A stretch of 64,000 nt of DNA, from positions 186,001-250,000 of the forward strand of contig NZ_VMYE01000001.1 in assembly GCF_007655255.1 (NCBI RefSeq), in the 5' to 3' direction. Made by a program: the position numbers and the translations under genes. This stretch comes from Extensimonas perlucida (GTDB lineage Bacteria > Pseudomonadota > Gammaproteobacteria > Burkholderiales > Burkholderiaceae_C). A model generated the notes under the pieces. The model did no database searches, was not told the origin of the DNA, and was given only the letters and a program-made list of their open reading frames with translations. Positions 8,644 to 18,038 of this stretch are shown here, piece by piece. Each line of letters begins with the position of its first letter. The first letter of the stretch is position 1.

Positions 8644-10056
8644 ATGGCTGAATTCAAGGAAATCTCTCCCAACGCTTCCGCGGGGGCCAAGTTTGGCAAC
8701 TGGATGCAAAACCGCTTTCCGACCTTGTTCGACGCTTACCGCGTGCACATGTCGGAGTACTACGCGCCCAAGAACTTCAACTTCTGGTACATCTTCGGCT
8801 CGCTCGCGCTGCTGGTGCTGGTGATCCAGATCGTCACGGGTATCTTTCTCGTGATGCACTACAAGCCCGATGCGAACCTTGCCTTCGCCTCGGTCGAATA
8901 CATCATGCGCGACGTGCCCTGGGGCTGGCTGATCCGCTACATGCACTCCACGGGCGCCTCGGCCTTCTTCATCGTGGTGTATCTGCACATGTACCGCGGC
9001 CTGATCTACGGCAGCTACCAAAAGCCGCGCGAACTCGTGTGGGTCTTCGGCTGCCTGATCTTCCTGTGCCTGATGGCCGAGGCCTTCATGGGCTACCTGC
9101 TGCCCTGGGGCCAGATGTCGTACTGGGGTGCGCAGGTGATCGTGAACCTGTTTTCCGCGATTCCCTTCATAGGCCCCGACCTTTCGCTGCTGATCCGCGG
9201 CGACTACGTGGTGAGCGACGCCACGCTGAACCGCTTCTTCAGCTTTCATGTGATCGCCGTGCCGCTGGTGCTGCTGGGTCTGGTCGTGGCGCACTTGCTT
9301 GCATTGCACGACGTGGGCTCGAACAACCCCGACGGCATCGAGATCAAAGGCCCTAAGGCGCCCAAGGACGATAAAGGCCATCCGCTCGACGGCGTGCCCT
9401 TCCATCCGTACTACACCGTGCACGACGTGTTCGGCGTGGGCGTGTTCCTGATGGTGTTTGCGGCCGTGATTTTCTTTGCGCCCGAAGCCGGCGGTTATTT
9501 CCTCGAATACAACAACTTCATTCCGGCCGACCCGCTCCAGACGCCCTTGCACATCGCTCCGGTGTGGTACTTCACGCCGTTTTACTCGATGCTGCGCGCC
9601 ATCACCAGCGAAATGGTGTATGCGCTCATCGCTTGCGTGGTGCTTGGTGCCCTGTTCGGTATCGTGAAAACAAAGCTCGCGGGCTTTCTCAAGGGCATCA
9701 TCGCCGTGGCGTCGATTGCCGTGGTCGCGATGATGCTCTCGATCGACGCCAAGTTCTGGGGCGTGGTGGCCATGGGCGGCGCCGTGATCATCCTGTTCTT
9801 CCTGCCCTGGCTCGACAACAGCCCGGTCAAGTCGATCCGCTACCGTCCGAGCTGGCACAAATACCTCTACGGCCTGTTCGTGATCAACTTCCTGATCCTC
9901 GGCTACCTCGGTGTGCAGCCGCCTTCGCCGATTGGCGAGCGCGTGTCGCAAGTCGGTACGTTGTTTTATTTCGGTTTCTTCCTGCTCATGCCCTGGTGGA
10001 GCCGCTTGGGCGAACCCAAGCCCGTGCCCGAGCGCGTGACCTTCGCCGCCCACTGA
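8644..10056 (+). CDS. petB: Ubiquinol-cytochrome c reductase, cytochrome b subunit
   Basis: Cytochrome b of the bc1 complex carries hemes bL and bH and forms the quinol oxidation and quinone reduction sites. The 470-residue protein is strongly hydrophobic with eight or more membrane helices. Heme ligands are visible in the helices containing HSTGASAFF/YLHMYRG and FHVIAVPL/AHLLALHDVG. The Qo-site motif reads PVWYF where many bacteria have PEWYF. The start is preceded by GAAGGAG. It lies between petA and petC in the same operon. Confidence 0.97.
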   Translation: MAEFKEISPNASAGAKFGNWMQNRFPTLFDAYRVHMSEYYAPKNFNFWYIFGSLALLVLVIQIVTGIFLVMHYKPDANLAFASVEYIMRDVPWGWLIRYMHSTGASAFFIVVYLHMYRGLIYGSYQKPRELVWVFGCLIFLCLMAEAFMGYLLPWGQMSYWGAQVIVNLFSAIPFIGPDLSLLIRGDYVVSDATLNRFFSFHVIAVPLVLLGLVVAHLLALHDVGSNNPDGIEIKGPKAPKDDKGHPLDGVPFHPYYTVHDVFGVGVFLMVFAAVIFFAPEAGGYFLEYNNFIPADPLQTPLHIAPVWYFTPFYSMLRAITSEMVYALIACVVLGALFGIVKTKLAGFLKGIIAVASIAVVAMMLSIDAKFWGVVAMGGAVIILFFLPWLDNSPVKSIRYRPSWHKYLYGLFVINFLILGYLGVQPPSPIGERVSQVGTLFYFGFFLLMPWWSRLGEPKPVPERVTFAAH

Positions 10057-10072
10057 GCCGGAGACGAACACC

Positions 10073-10831
10073 ATGAAAAAAATCCTTCTCACGCTCATCG
10101 CCGCCCTTGGCTTGGCGGCAGGTACCGCCCAGGCGAGTGAAAACGCCATGGCCTGGGATAAGGCTCCTGACAAAACCACCGACCTCGGTGCGTTGCAAAA
10201 CGGCGCCAAGATTTTCGCCAACTACTGCGTAGGCTGCCACTCCGCCGCGTTCATGCGCTACAACCGCTTGCGCGGCATCGGTCTGACCGAGCAGCAGATC
10301 AAGGACAACCTCATGTTCACCACCGACAAGGTGGGCGAGACCATGAAGGCCGCGATCGACCCGCGCCAGGCCAAGGAATGGTTCGGCGCCAATCCGCCCG
10401 ACTTGACCCTGATCGCCCGTTCACGCGCTGGCGCCGGCGGCAGCGGGGCCGATTACCTCTACACTTTCCTGCGCACCTTCTACCGCGACGACACCAAGGC
10501 CACGGGCTGGAACAATCTGGCCTTCCCGAACGTCGGCATGCCCCACGCTTTGTGGCAATTGCAGGGTCAGCGCAAGCCGATCTACGAAGAGGTCGAAAGC
10601 CATGGCCACACCACGGAAGTCTTCAAGGGTTGGGAACAATTAACTCCTGGAACGATGACCGAAGCACAATTCGACCAGACCGTGGCCGACCTTGTGAACT
10701 ACCTGCAATGGATGGGCGAGCCTGCGCAAAAAACCCGCACGCGCGTGGGCGTTTGGGTGCTGCTGTACCTGGCGTTTTTCACGGTCTTGGCCTGGAGGCT
10801 CAATGCCGCCTATTGGAAAAACGTGAAGTAA
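10073..10831 (+). CDS. petC: Cytochrome c1
   Basis: This third bc1 subunit receives electrons from the Rieske protein and passes them to soluble cytochrome c. A Sec signal peptide (MKKILLTLIAALGLAAGTAQA) is followed by the covalent heme motif CVGCH near residue 54. A hydrophobic helix near the C-terminus (VWVLLYLAFFTVLAWRL) anchors it in the membrane. The length, 252 residues, is normal. A hairpin terminator follows at 10881-10912. Confidence 0.96.
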   Translation: MKKILLTLIAALGLAAGTAQASENAMAWDKAPDKTTDLGALQNGAKIFANYCVGCHSAAFMRYNRLRGIGLTEQQIKDNLMFTTDKVGETMKAAIDPRQAKEWFGANPPDLTLIARSRAGAGGSGADYLYTFLRTFYRDDTKATGWNNLAFPNVGMPHALWQLQGQRKPIYEEVESHGHTTEVFKGWEQLTPGTMTEAQFDQTVADLVNYLQWMGEPAQKTRTRVGVWVLLYLAFFTVLAWRLNAAYWKNVK

Positions 10832-10880
10832 GCCTCAAATACAGTGGCTGCACCCCGCGCGGGGTGTACCAGTTTTTACA

Positions 10881-10912
10881 GAGTGGGCGCTTTGCGGGTG
10901 TCCCACTCTTTT
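10881..10912 (+). terminator. Rho-independent terminator after petABC
   Basis: GAGTGGG (10881-10887) and CCCACTC (10902-10908) form a 7-bp stem followed by TTTT. It lies 50 bp after petC. A second GC-rich palindrome, CACCCCGCGCGGGGTG, sits just upstream. Confidence 0.65.
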
Positions 10913-10934
10913 GATTTTCAGGAGCCGCTACATC

Positions 10935-11546
10935 ATGATGGTGCTTTATTCAGGTACGACCTGCCCCTTTTCGCATCGCTGCCGTTTCGTATTGTTCGAA
11001 AAAGGCATGGATTTCGAGATCCGCGATGTGGATCTCTATAACAAGCCCGAAGACATCAGCGTCATGAATCCGTATGGCCAGGTGCCCATCCTGGTCGAGC
11101 GCGACCTGATTTTGTACGAGTCGAACATCATCAACGAATACATCGACGAGCGCTTTCCGCATCCGCAGCTGATGCCTGGCGATCCGGTCGATCGTGCGCG
11201 CGTGCGCTTGTTTTTGCTGAATTTCGAAAAAGAGCTCTTCGTGCACGTACACGCGCTCGAGTCGCGCGCCACCAAGGGCAATGAGAAAAACCTGGAAAAA
11301 GCGCGCGCGCATATCCGCGACCGTCTGACGCAACTTGCGCCGGTGTTCCTCAAGAACAAATACATGCTGGGAGAGCATTTTTCCATGCTCGACGTCGCCA
11401 TTGCGCCGCTGCTGTGGCGCCTGGACTATTACGGCATAGAGCTGAGCAAAAATGCTGCTCCTTTGCTCAAGTATGCCGAACGCATCTTTTCGCGTCCGGC
11501 CTATATCGAGGCACTGACTCCGTCCGAGAAGGTGATGCGCAAGTAA
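10935..11546 (+). CDS. sspA: Stringent starvation protein A (SspA), GST-like
   Basis: SspA is an RNA polymerase-associated protein with a glutathione S-transferase fold that affects stress gene expression. The N-terminal thioredoxin-like half reads MMVLYSGTTCPFSHRCRFVL and keeps the NPYGQVPIL turn. The C-terminal helical half includes LGEHFSMLDVAIAPLLWRL. The length of 203 residues is typical. ATG at 10935 was chosen over an upstream frame extension because GGAG lies a suitable distance before it. It is followed by sspB, as in other proteobacteria. Confidence 0.94.
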   Translation: MMVLYSGTTCPFSHRCRFVLFEKGMDFEIRDVDLYNKPEDISVMNPYGQVPILVERDLILYESNIINEYIDERFPHPQLMPGDPVDRARVRLFLLNFEKELFVHVHALESRATKGNEKNLEKARAHIRDRLTQLAPVFLKNKYMLGEHFSMLDVAIAPLLWRLDYYGIELSKNAAPLLKYAERIFSRPAYIEALTPSEKVMRK

Positions 11547-11591
11547 AACCCGGCCACTCCATCGAACCCGTCCTTTCGACAGGTGCTCTGC

Positions 11592-12134
11592 ATGATTTCC
11601 CAGGAATCCCACTCCACGCGCCCGTACCTGATCCGTGCCATCCATGAATGGTGCACGGACAGCGGTTTCACGCCCTACCTTGCGGTGAGTGTCGATGCCA
11701 CGGTCGATGTGCCGCGTGAATACGTCAAAGACGGCGAAATCGTGCTCAACGTCAGCTATGACGCGACAGGGAGTTTGCAGCTCGGCAACGACCTGATCAC
11801 GTTCAAAGCCCGTTTCGGTGGCCGCCCGCGCGACATCATGGTGCCCGTGGAGCGCGTCGTCGCTATTTATGCGCGCGAAAACGGGCAGGGCATGGCATTT
11901 CCGCCGCCCATGCAAAGCCCCGCCGAGGCGACGCAAGCAGCGCCTGCGCCCAAGCCCGCGCGCAGCGCAAGCGCTGCACCCCTGGGCACCGATGGAAACA
12001 CGCAGGAGCGCGTGGTGCAACTCGTGCCGCTGCAAGCTTCGACAGGCGATGATGCAGAAGACGGTGACGATTCCCCCGATCCACCCCGTCCGCCGGGCGG
12101 TGCGGCGCGTCCTGCGCTCAAGCGCATCAAGTGA
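11592..12134 (+). CDS. sspB: ClpXP protease specificity-enhancing factor SspB
   Basis: SspB binds the ssrA tag and other substrates and tethers them to ClpX. The folded N-terminal domain (RPYLIRAIHEWCTDSGFTPYLAV to RDIMVPVERVVAIYARENGQGM) is well conserved. It is followed by an Ala/Pro-rich flexible linker and a short hydrophobic-basic tail ending PALKRIK, which matches the ClpX-binding tail in position and character. The length is 180 residues. It lies 45 bp after sspA. Confidence 0.94.
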   Translation: MISQESHSTRPYLIRAIHEWCTDSGFTPYLAVSVDATVDVPREYVKDGEIVLNVSYDATGSLQLGNDLITFKARFGGRPRDIMVPVERVVAIYARENGQGMAFPPPMQSPAEATQAAPAPKPARSASAAPLGTDGNTQERVVQLVPLQASTGDDAEDGDDSPDPPRPPGGAARPALKRIK

Positions 12135-12195
12135 GAGCCAACGCGCCCCTTTTTTGACCAGTTGGGGCGCTATTTGCAAGTAAAATCATGCCTTC

Positions 12196-12271
12196 GCCGA
12201 TTTAGCTCAGCTGGTAGAGCACCCGCCTTGTAAGCGGTAGGTCGTCAGTTCGAATCCGACAATCGGCACCA
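12196..12271 (+). tRNA. tRNA-Thr (anticodon TGT)
   Basis: A complete 76-nt cloverleaf is visible. The acceptor stem GCCGATT/AATCGGC pairs perfectly, the D arm reads GCTCAGCTGGTAGAGC, the anticodon loop CTTGTAA gives TGT, the T arm contains GTTCGAATC, and the CCA end is encoded. A possible -35 (TTGACC, 12154) and -10 (TAAAAT, 12181) precede it, but their spacing of 21 is too long to call confidently. Confidence 0.97.
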
Positions 12272-12280
12272 TCCAAGCAA

Positions 12281-12320
12281 AAAAGGCCGCTAAGTGTTTG
12301 TTCTTAGCGGCCTTTTCCTT
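12281..12320. terminator. Bidirectional terminator between tRNA-Thr and the DUF721 gene
   Basis: AAAAGGCCGCTAAG (12281-12294) and CTTAGCGGCCTTTT (12303-12316) form a perfect 14-bp stem with an 8-base loop. A and T tracts on either side make it usable on both strands. It separates the tRNA from the oppositely transcribed gene ending at 12328. Confidence 0.85.
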
Positions 12321-12327
12321 TGGTGCA

Positions 12328-12627
12328 TCAACGCTCTTTGATCCTGATGCGGATCGTGTTCACGTCCCAGCCCTGGCTGCGCAAGTGCGCAAGCAAGGCC
12401 GGAATGAGCTGGCGCAGTTTCGCTGCAGCGGCATTGTTGGGCACGATCAGGCACCAGTTGGCGCCGTCGATGGGGCCGGCCTGCAGGCTGCCGTGCAATG
12501 CTGCAGGGACCAATGTCCTGATGGCGCCGAGCCGTGCGCTCGAATCGCGCGCAAGTTCCATCAATTGGGCCAACTTGGGAGCTTCTTCGCTGGCTTGCTG
12601 CAAAGTAACGGCGTAATGGCGGCGCAT
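12328..12627 (-). CDS. DUF721 (DciA-like) domain protein
   Basis: This 99-residue protein (MRRHYAVTLQQASEE...) carries a DUF721 domain, with DGANWCLIVPNNAAAAKLRQL as the recognisable core. DUF721 includes DciA, which helps load the replicative helicase in many bacteria; whether this short betaproteobacterial form does so is not known. ATG at 12627 was preferred to an in-frame TTG at 12678 because the conserved family N-terminus begins near it. Neither has a strong ribosome-binding site. Confidence 0.7.
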   Translation of the reverse strand: MRRHYAVTLQQASEEAPKLAQLMELARDSSARLGAIRTLVPAALHGSLQAGPIDGANWCLIVPNNAAAAKLRQLIPALLAHLRSQGWDVNTIRIRIKER

Positions 12628-12856
12628 AGCGGAACAGGTGCGGGCAGCGTGGAGCGATGAGGGTATTTTCCGCTGCAATGCGCGGTAGTGGCAGATTTTC
12701 TGTGGGCGGCACGGCGCTTGCGGCTATCCGGCCGAATGGGCGGGGTGAGGCGGGGTGAGACCGACGTCCCTGACTTCGCAGGGGGCATGGTCGCACCCGC
12801 CAGAGGCCCGGCGCGACGGGCGCGGCGGGTCGGGGTGGCGCCGGCGCCGCAAACGC

Positions 12857-14617
12857 TCAGCGTGCGGGGCGCTTGCGGGCTTCTTGGGCCATGTGGGGTA
12901 CGAAGCTTTTGCCACGGCTGGCGGTGGGGGCAGCCGACTTGCGGCCCGAAAAATCGGCGCGCGCAGGGCCTTTGCCGGCACCACGGCCCGCAAAATCGCC
13001 CCGGCCGTGACCGCTGAAATCGCCGAAGCCGGACTTGTGGCCGTAGCCTTCGCCGTCGCGGCGTGGGCCGTGGGAGCGTGGCTCGAAGTCATTGCGCGCC
13101 GCCTGGCCGCGCGCGGGGCCGCCGCGTTGGCCGCGGCCCGCGAAACCGTTGCGCTCCTGGCCGTCGCGGCCATGGCGTCCGTCGCGCCCATCGCGTCCAC
13201 TGCCGTAGGGTCGGCTCGGTTGCGGGGCGCGCTGCGTGGGCTCCAGGCCGGGGATCACGGCGGCCTGGATGGGCTGGCGGCTGTAGTTTTCGATGTCGAA
13301 AATCTTGCGCCGGTCGCGGAATTCGGCAAAGGTCACGGCCAGGCCGTCACGCCCGGCGCGGCCCGTGCGGCCGATGCGGTGCGTGTAGTCCTCGGCTTTC
13401 ATGGGCAGGCCAAAGTTGAACACGTGCGTGATGCTGGGCACGTCGATGCCGCGCGCGGCCACGTCGGTGGCCACGAGGATCTGCACCTGGCCTTTGCGCA
13501 GCGCCATCAGGCGACGGTTGCGCAGGCCCTGGCTCAGCGCGCCGTGCAAGGCCACGGCAGAAAAGCCCTCTTGCTGCAGATCGCTGGCAAGGCCGTCGCA
13601 CTCGATCTGGGTGCTCGCGAACACGATGGCCTGCTCGATCGCCGGGTTGCGCAGCCAGTGGTCGAGCAGCTGGCGTTTGTGCTGGGCGTTGTCGGCCCAG
13701 TAGAGCTTTTGCTCGATGTTGGCGTGCTTTTCCTGCGGCGTGTCGATCTGTACCTTTTGCATCGAGGCGCCGCCGTCGTGCATCACGCGCAGGGCGAGGT
13801 GCTGGATGCGCGGCGCAAAGGTGGCGCTGAACATCATGGTTTGCCGGCGCTGCGCGGTGAGCTGGTGGATTTCGGCGAGGTCGTCGGCGAAGCCGAGGTC
13901 GAGCATGCGGTCGGCCTCATCGACGACGAGGAACTGCACCTGATCGAGCTTGAGCTGTTGCGAGCGCTGCAAGTCGAGCAGGCGCCCGGGCGTGGCGACC
14001 ACGAGGTTGGCGTTTTGCAGCTTGGCGATCTGCAGCTGGTAGGGCATGCCGCCCACCACGCTGGCCACGCGCAGGCCGCGGCAGTGCTTGACGAGGTCTA
14101 TGGCGTCATTGGCGACCTGCTGGGCCAGCTCGCGCGTGGGGCACAGCACGAGCGCACCGGGCGTGGCGGCCTTGAAGTTGCGCGGGTCGGTGGGGTTCTT
14201 GCGCTTGGCGCGCCGCGGGGCGGCTTCACCGGGTGTGGCGGTGTCGGTGGCCTCGCGGTTTTGTGCAGCGCGGGCTTCGGCCTGCTGGCGCAGCAGCGTG
14301 TGCAGCACGGGCAGCAGGAAGGCGGCGGTCTTGCCGCTGCCCGTCTGGCTCGACACCATCAGGTCGATGAAACCCGAGGCGGCAGCGCCATTGCCCATGG
14401 CGAGCGGAACGGTTTTTTGCTGCACGGCGGTGGGCGCGGTGTAGCCGAGCTCGGCCACGGCTTGCAGCAGTTCGGGCGCGAGGCCCAGCGCGGCAAAGCC
14501 GTTTTCGGGCGCGGACTCGCTTGCCAAGGCTGTGGCTGCGGGCGCAACGGGGCTGGAAATGGAAGAAATGGCGGAAACGGGGGCGCGTTCGCCCCGCACT
14601 TGCGAAGTGTCGGTCAT
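12857..14617 (-). CDS. DEAD-box ATP-dependent RNA helicase (RhlE-like)
   Basis: The helicase core spans about residues 45-430. Motifs seen in order are the Q motif region (FAALGLAPELLQAV, TAVQQKTVPLAM), motif I SQTGSGKT, motif II DEAD, motif III SAT, motif V ATDVAARGID and motif VI HRIGRTGRAGR. The C-terminal ~130 residues are a Gly/Arg/Asp-rich tail (GRDGRDGRHGRDGQ), likely disordered and RNA-binding. The 586-residue length and the tail resemble RhlE proteins of Burkholderiales. Likely roles are ribosome assembly or mRNA turnover. It is a monocistronic minus-strand gene. Confidence 0.93.
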   Translation of the reverse strand: MTDTSQVRGERAPVSAISSISSPVAPAATALASESAPENGFAALGLAPELLQAVAELGYTAPTAVQQKTVPLAMGNGAAASGFIDLMVSSQTGSGKTAAFLLPVLHTLLRQQAEARAAQNREATDTATPGEAAPRRAKRKNPTDPRNFKAATPGALVLCPTRELAQQVANDAIDLVKHCRGLRVASVVGGMPYQLQIAKLQNANLVVATPGRLLDLQRSQQLKLDQVQFLVVDEADRMLDLGFADDLAEIHQLTAQRRQTMMFSATFAPRIQHLALRVMHDGGASMQKVQIDTPQEKHANIEQKLYWADNAQHKRQLLDHWLRNPAIEQAIVFASTQIECDGLASDLQQEGFSAVALHGALSQGLRNRRLMALRKGQVQILVATDVAARGIDVPSITHVFNFGLPMKAEDYTHRIGRTGRAGRDGLAVTFAEFRDRRKIFDIENYSRQPIQAAVIPGLEPTQRAPQPSRPYGSGRDGRDGRHGRDGQERNGFAGRGQRGGPARGQAARNDFEPRSHGPRRDGEGYGHKSGFGDFSGHGRGDFAGRGAGKGPARADFSGRKSAAPTASRGKSFVPHMAQEARKRPAR

Positions 14618-14967
14618 GGACGGATTTTTATAAAAAACAATAGCAAGCGTGGCTTGCTACGGCTTCACGGGTGGTTAAAAACATCCACCTTCAAACGAAG
14701 CCTGCGCGCAATCGGGAAGCCGGGTTAGCGCCGGCTAGGTGGCGCGCGGGTGGGCACATTCGCAAGTGCGGTGGGGCTGCGTGTCGCCTTGCAGTGCAAT
14801 GAATGCAGTGGGCGCCTTGGCAGCAGCACGGCACGTACCGGCCCGGGAGTGTGAGGGGAGATGCAACAAAACTGCCCAGGTGCTGTACCTTGGCAGGGGC
14901 GCGATTATGGCACGACTGGTTTTTTGCTGCAGAAAAATTTTGCACGCCCCCAAGGCCGTGCGCGGAT
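14618..14967. other. 350-bp intergenic region without a recognisable gene
   Basis: This stretch lies upstream of the helicase gene and downstream of orn. It contains a small hairpin (AGCAAGCGTGGCTTGCT near 14641) and an AT-rich patch near 14617-14640 that could hold the helicase promoter. I found no convincing frame, RNA gene or repeat copy in it. A cold-shock-type 5' leader for the helicase is possible but not shown by the sequence. Confidence 0.5.
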
Positions 14968-15594
14968 TCACAGCCGCAAGAAATGCGCGCGGTAGTGCGC
15001 GAGCTCGTCGATCGATTCGTGCACGTCGGCGAGCGCGGTGTGTTTTTGCGCCTTTTTGAAGCTCTCGTAAGCTTCGGGCTTCCAGCGTTTGGCGAGTTCC
15101 TTGAGGGTGCTCACGTCCACGTTGCGGTAGTGGAAAAAGCGCTCGAGCTTGGGCATGTAGCGCACCAGAAAGCGTCTGTCCTGGCCGATGCTGTTGCCGC
15201 ATAGGGGTACCTTGCCCTTGGGCGCGTAGTGGCTCAAAAAGGCCAGCAGCTGGCGTTCGGCCTCGGCCTCGGTGATCGTGGAGGCGCGCACGCGCGCGAT
15301 CAGGCCGCTTTTGCCGTGCGTGCCCTTGTTCCACTTGTCCATGCGCTCGAGCACGGCGTCTTCCTGGTGGATTGCGAACACAGGGCCTTCGACACGTGGC
15401 GTAAGGCTGGGGCCGGTGACGACCACGGCGATCTCGATCAGACGGTCGGTGTCGGGCTCGAGCCCGGTCATTTCGCAGTCGAGCCAAATCAGGTTCTGGT
15501 CGGACTTGGGCAGCGCGGCAGGGGCGGCAGGCGAGGCCGTGGCATGCGCCGCAGCGTCGGGCGCGGGGTGGGCAACATCGGGGGCTTGGGACAT
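14968..15594 (-). CDS. orn: Oligoribonuclease
   Basis: Orn degrades very short RNAs, including pGpG, to mononucleotides and is usually essential. DEDDh exonuclease residues are visible: [10 protein letters not shown], the central aspartate in [11 protein letters not shown], and the final H/D in [14 protein letters not shown]. The core is the normal ~180 residues. A 25-residue Ala/Pro-rich extension precedes it, starting [12 protein letters not shown] at 15594. It is divergent from the M48 protease gene with 42 bp between the starts. Confidence 0.95.
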   Translation of the reverse strand: MSQAPDVAHPAPDAAAHATASPAAPAALPKSDQNLIWLDCEMTGLEPDTDRLIEIAVVVTGPSLTPRVEGPVFAIHQEDAVLERMDKWNKGTHGKSGLIARVRASTITEAEAERQLLAFLSHYAPKGKVPLCGNSIGQDRRFLVRYMPKLERFFHYRNVDVSTLKELAKRWKPEAYESFKKAQKHTALADVHESIDELAHYRAHFLRL

Positions 15595-15636
15595 GGAGCC
15601 GATTTTCCCTGCAAACTGCCCGTAAACTCCCAGCGC

Positions 15637-16953
15637 ATGGCAGACCACGATACATTTTCCCCTTCGCTCGCGTTCACGCTGGTGTTTGCACTGGCGCTGT
15701 GTGCGCAGCTTTTGCTCAAGTTCTGGCTGGCCACACGCCAGATGCGCCATGTGGCGCGCCACAGCGCAGAGGTGCCGCCGCCCTTCGCGGGGCGCATTCC
15801 ATTGGCCGCGCACCAGAAGGCGGCCGGCTACACGCTGGCCAAGGGGCGGCTGGGCCTGCTCGAGATTGCACTGGGCGCGGCCGTGGTGCTGGGCTGGACG
15901 CTGCTGGGCGGGCTGGATGCGCTCAACCAGGCGCTGCTCGCGCTCGTGGGCGAGCGCGGCGGCGGGCTGCTGCAGCAGTTGGCTTTGCTCGCGGCGTTTG
16001 CGCTCATCAACGGCGTGATCGACTTGCCGCTCACGCTGTACCAGACTTTCGTGGTCGAGCAGCGCTTCGGCTTCAACCGCATGACGCTCTCCCTGTGGCT
16101 GGCCGATATGCTCAAGTCCACGCTCGTGGGCGTGCTGCTGGGCCTGCCGCTCGCGGCAGCGGTGCTGTGGCTCATGGGCGCTGCGGGCACGCTGTGGTGG
16201 CTTTGGGCCTGGGCGCTGTGGATGGGTTTCAATCTGCTGCTCATGGTGCTGTACCCGACGGTGATCGCGCCGCTTTTCAACAAGTTCACGCCGCTCGCGG
16301 ACGAGGCGCTCAGGCAGCGCATCACGGCCTTGCTTGCGCGCTGCGGTTTTGCCGCCAAGGGCTTGTTCGTGATGGACGGCAGCCGCCGCAGCGCGCACGC
16401 GAACGCCTACTTCACCGGCCTGGGCGCAGCCAAGCGCGTGGTGTTTTTCGACACCTTGCTGCAGCGGCTCACGCCCGACGAGATCGAGGCCGTGCTCGCG
16501 CACGAGCTCGGGCACTTCAAGCACCACCATATCGGCAAGCGCATGGCGGCCCTGTTTGCCATGAGCCTGGCGGGCTTTGCGCTGCTCGGCTGGCTGGCGA
16601 CGCAGCCGTGGTTTTACACGGGGCTGGGCGTGCGCCCGAACTTCCTGCTCGCGCCGGGTAGCCAGGTGCCCAACGACGCGCTGGCGCTGCTTCTGTTTGC
16701 CTTGGTGGTGCCGGTGTTCGGCTACTTTTTCGCGCCGCTGTGGGCCGCGCTTTCGCGCCGGCACGAGTTTCAGGCCGACGCCTACGCCGCAGCCCAGGCC
16801 AGCGGTGCGGCGCTGGCTTCGGCGCTGCTCAAGCTGCACGAGGACAACGCCTCCACGCTCACGCCCGACCCGCTCTATGTGCGTTTTAACTACTCGCACC
16901 CGCCGGCGCTGGAGCGCCTCGCGCGGCTGCCGGCGCCGGCTGCTAATTTATAA
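15637..16953 (+). CDS. M48 family integral-membrane metalloprotease (Ste24-like)
   Basis: The 438-residue protein resembles CAAX prenyl protease Ste24. It has several N-terminal membrane helices and a large zinc-dependent catalytic region. The zinc motif HELGH is seen in [15 protein letters not shown] near residue 290, with the downstream EFQAD supplying the third ligand. NAYFTGLG is the conserved substrate-groove segment. Bacterial members probably act in membrane protein quality control. ATG at 15637 is the start giving the usual N-terminus. A short palindromic repeat follows the stop. Confidence 0.93.
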   Translation: MADHDTFSPSLAFTLVFALALCAQLLLKFWLATRQMRHVARHSAEVPPPFAGRIPLAAHQKAAGYTLAKGRLGLLEIALGAAVVLGWTLLGGLDALNQALLALVGERGGGLLQQLALLAAFALINGVIDLPLTLYQTFVVEQRFGFNRMTLSLWLADMLKSTLVGVLLGLPLAAAVLWLMGAAGTLWWLWAWALWMGFNLLLMVLYPTVIAPLFNKFTPLADEALRQRITALLARCGFAAKGLFVMDGSRRSAHANAYFTGLGAAKRVVFFDTLLQRLTPDEIEAVLAHELGHFKHHHIGKRMAALFAMSLAGFALLGWLATQPWFYTGLGVRPNFLLAPGSQVPNDALALLLFALVVPVFGYFFAPLWAALSRRHEFQADAYAAAQASGAALASALLKLHEDNASTLTPDPLYVRFNYSHPPALERLARLPAPAANL

Positions 16954-16954
16954 G

Positions 16955-17001
16955 CAAAAATGCCACTTTACGCAGATGTATCAAGCGCTAGCAGCTATTG
17001 A
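16955..17001. repeat. Short dispersed palindromic repeat
   Basis: The gap before rsgA holds the inverse form of the dispersed palindrome, ATCAAGCGCTAGCAGCTATTG, preceded by CACTTTACGCAGATGT. It matches the copy near 62870 well in reverse orientation. Confidence 0.7.
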
Positions 17002-17027
17002 ATTGGATGCGCCGGGGTGGGCCTGCC

Positions 17028-18008
17028 ATGGCTGAATCCCGGGCCTTGCAGCAGGGGCTGGTCGTCGCGGGCCACGGCAGGCATTGCTGGGTCGAGGACG
17101 CGCACGGCGTGCGCCGCCTGTGCCACCCGCGCGGCAAGAAAAACCTCGCGGTGGTGGGCGACCGCGTGCTCTGGCAGCCCGCGCCGGGCCAGGGGCAGGA
17201 GGGCAGCATCGAAGAGGTGCTGCCGCGGCGCAACCTGCTGTACCGGCAGGACGAATTGCGCAGCAAGTCGTTCGCTGCCAACCTCGACCAGGTGCTGATC
17301 CTGATCGCCGCCGAGCCGGTGTTTTCCGAGAGCCAGCTCGCGCGCGCGCTGATCGCCGCCGAGGCGGCGCAGATCCGGCCCCTGATCGTGCTCAACAAGA
17401 GCGACCTGGCCGAGCCTTTTGCGCGCGCCTGGGAGCGGTTGCTGCCGTATCGCACGATGAAAGACCCGGATGCGCCGCAGGGGAACGCGCCGCGCTACCC
17501 CGTGCTGCCGCTGTCGCTCGCCACGCAATCGCCCGAGGTTGTGCGCGCCTTGCTGATGCCGTATCTGCAGGGCCGCACCACGCTCGTGCTCGGCCCCTCG
17601 GGCGCGGGCAAGAGCACGCTTGTGAACCTGCTCGTGCCCGGCGCGCGCGCGCTCACGGGTGAGATTTCGCAGGCGTTGAATTCAGGCAAGCACACCACCA
17701 CGAGCACCACCTGGTACTGGGTCGATGGGGATGGCTGCGGTGATGGTGAGCGGCGCACGGCCTTGATCGATTCGCCGGGTTTTCAGGAATTCGGCCTGCA
17801 GCACATCGCGCCCATGCAGCTCGCGGCCTGCATGCCCGACATCGCCGCGCACGCCGGTGCCTGCAAGTTCTACAACTGCACCCATTTGCACGAGCCTGGT
17901 TGCGGCGTTTTACAAGCCGTAGGGCAGCCTGGACAGGATGGAATCAGCGCAAGCCGCTACAAAATCTATAAAGACCTGTTTGCCGAGCTGAGCCGGCGGC
18001 GGTATTGA
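17028..18008 (+). CDS. rsgA: Ribosome small subunit-dependent GTPase A
   Basis: RsgA is a circularly permuted GTPase that helps late 30S subunit maturation. The permuted order is visible: LNKSDL (G4) comes first, followed by GPSGAGKSTLVNLL (G1), the GKHTTTSTTW switch region (G2) and DSPGFQEFGL (G3). The C-terminal zinc knuckle is CKFYNCTHLHEPGC. An N-terminal OB-fold domain precedes these. ATG at 17028 gives 326 residues. Its end converges on pabC with 30 bp between stops. Confidence 0.95.
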   Translation: MAESRALQQGLVVAGHGRHCWVEDAHGVRRLCHPRGKKNLAVVGDRVLWQPAPGQGQEGSIEEVLPRRNLLYRQDELRSKSFAANLDQVLILIAAEPVFSESQLARALIAAEAAQIRPLIVLNKSDLAEPFARAWERLLPYRTMKDPDAPQGNAPRYPVLPLSLATQSPEVVRALLMPYLQGRTTLVLGPSGAGKSTLVNLLVPGARALTGEISQALNSGKHTTTSTTWYWVDGDGCGDGERRTALIDSPGFQEFGLQHIAPMQLAACMPDIAAHAGACKFYNCTHLHEPGCGVLQAVGQPGQDGISASRYKIYKDLFAELSRRRY

Positions 18009-18038
18009 TGCGGCGACGAGAGCGGCGGCGCAGGGACC

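Noticed and set aside
8503-10221. A 572-codon minus-strand frame across petA, petB and petC
   Set aside because: It spans three conserved plus-strand genes and their gaps and is His/Glu-rich antisense sequence.
12154-12186. A sigma-70 promoter for tRNA-Thr (TTGACC and TAAAAT)
   Set aside because: The spacer of 21 bp is too long for a normal promoter, so it is only mentioned in the tRNA entry.
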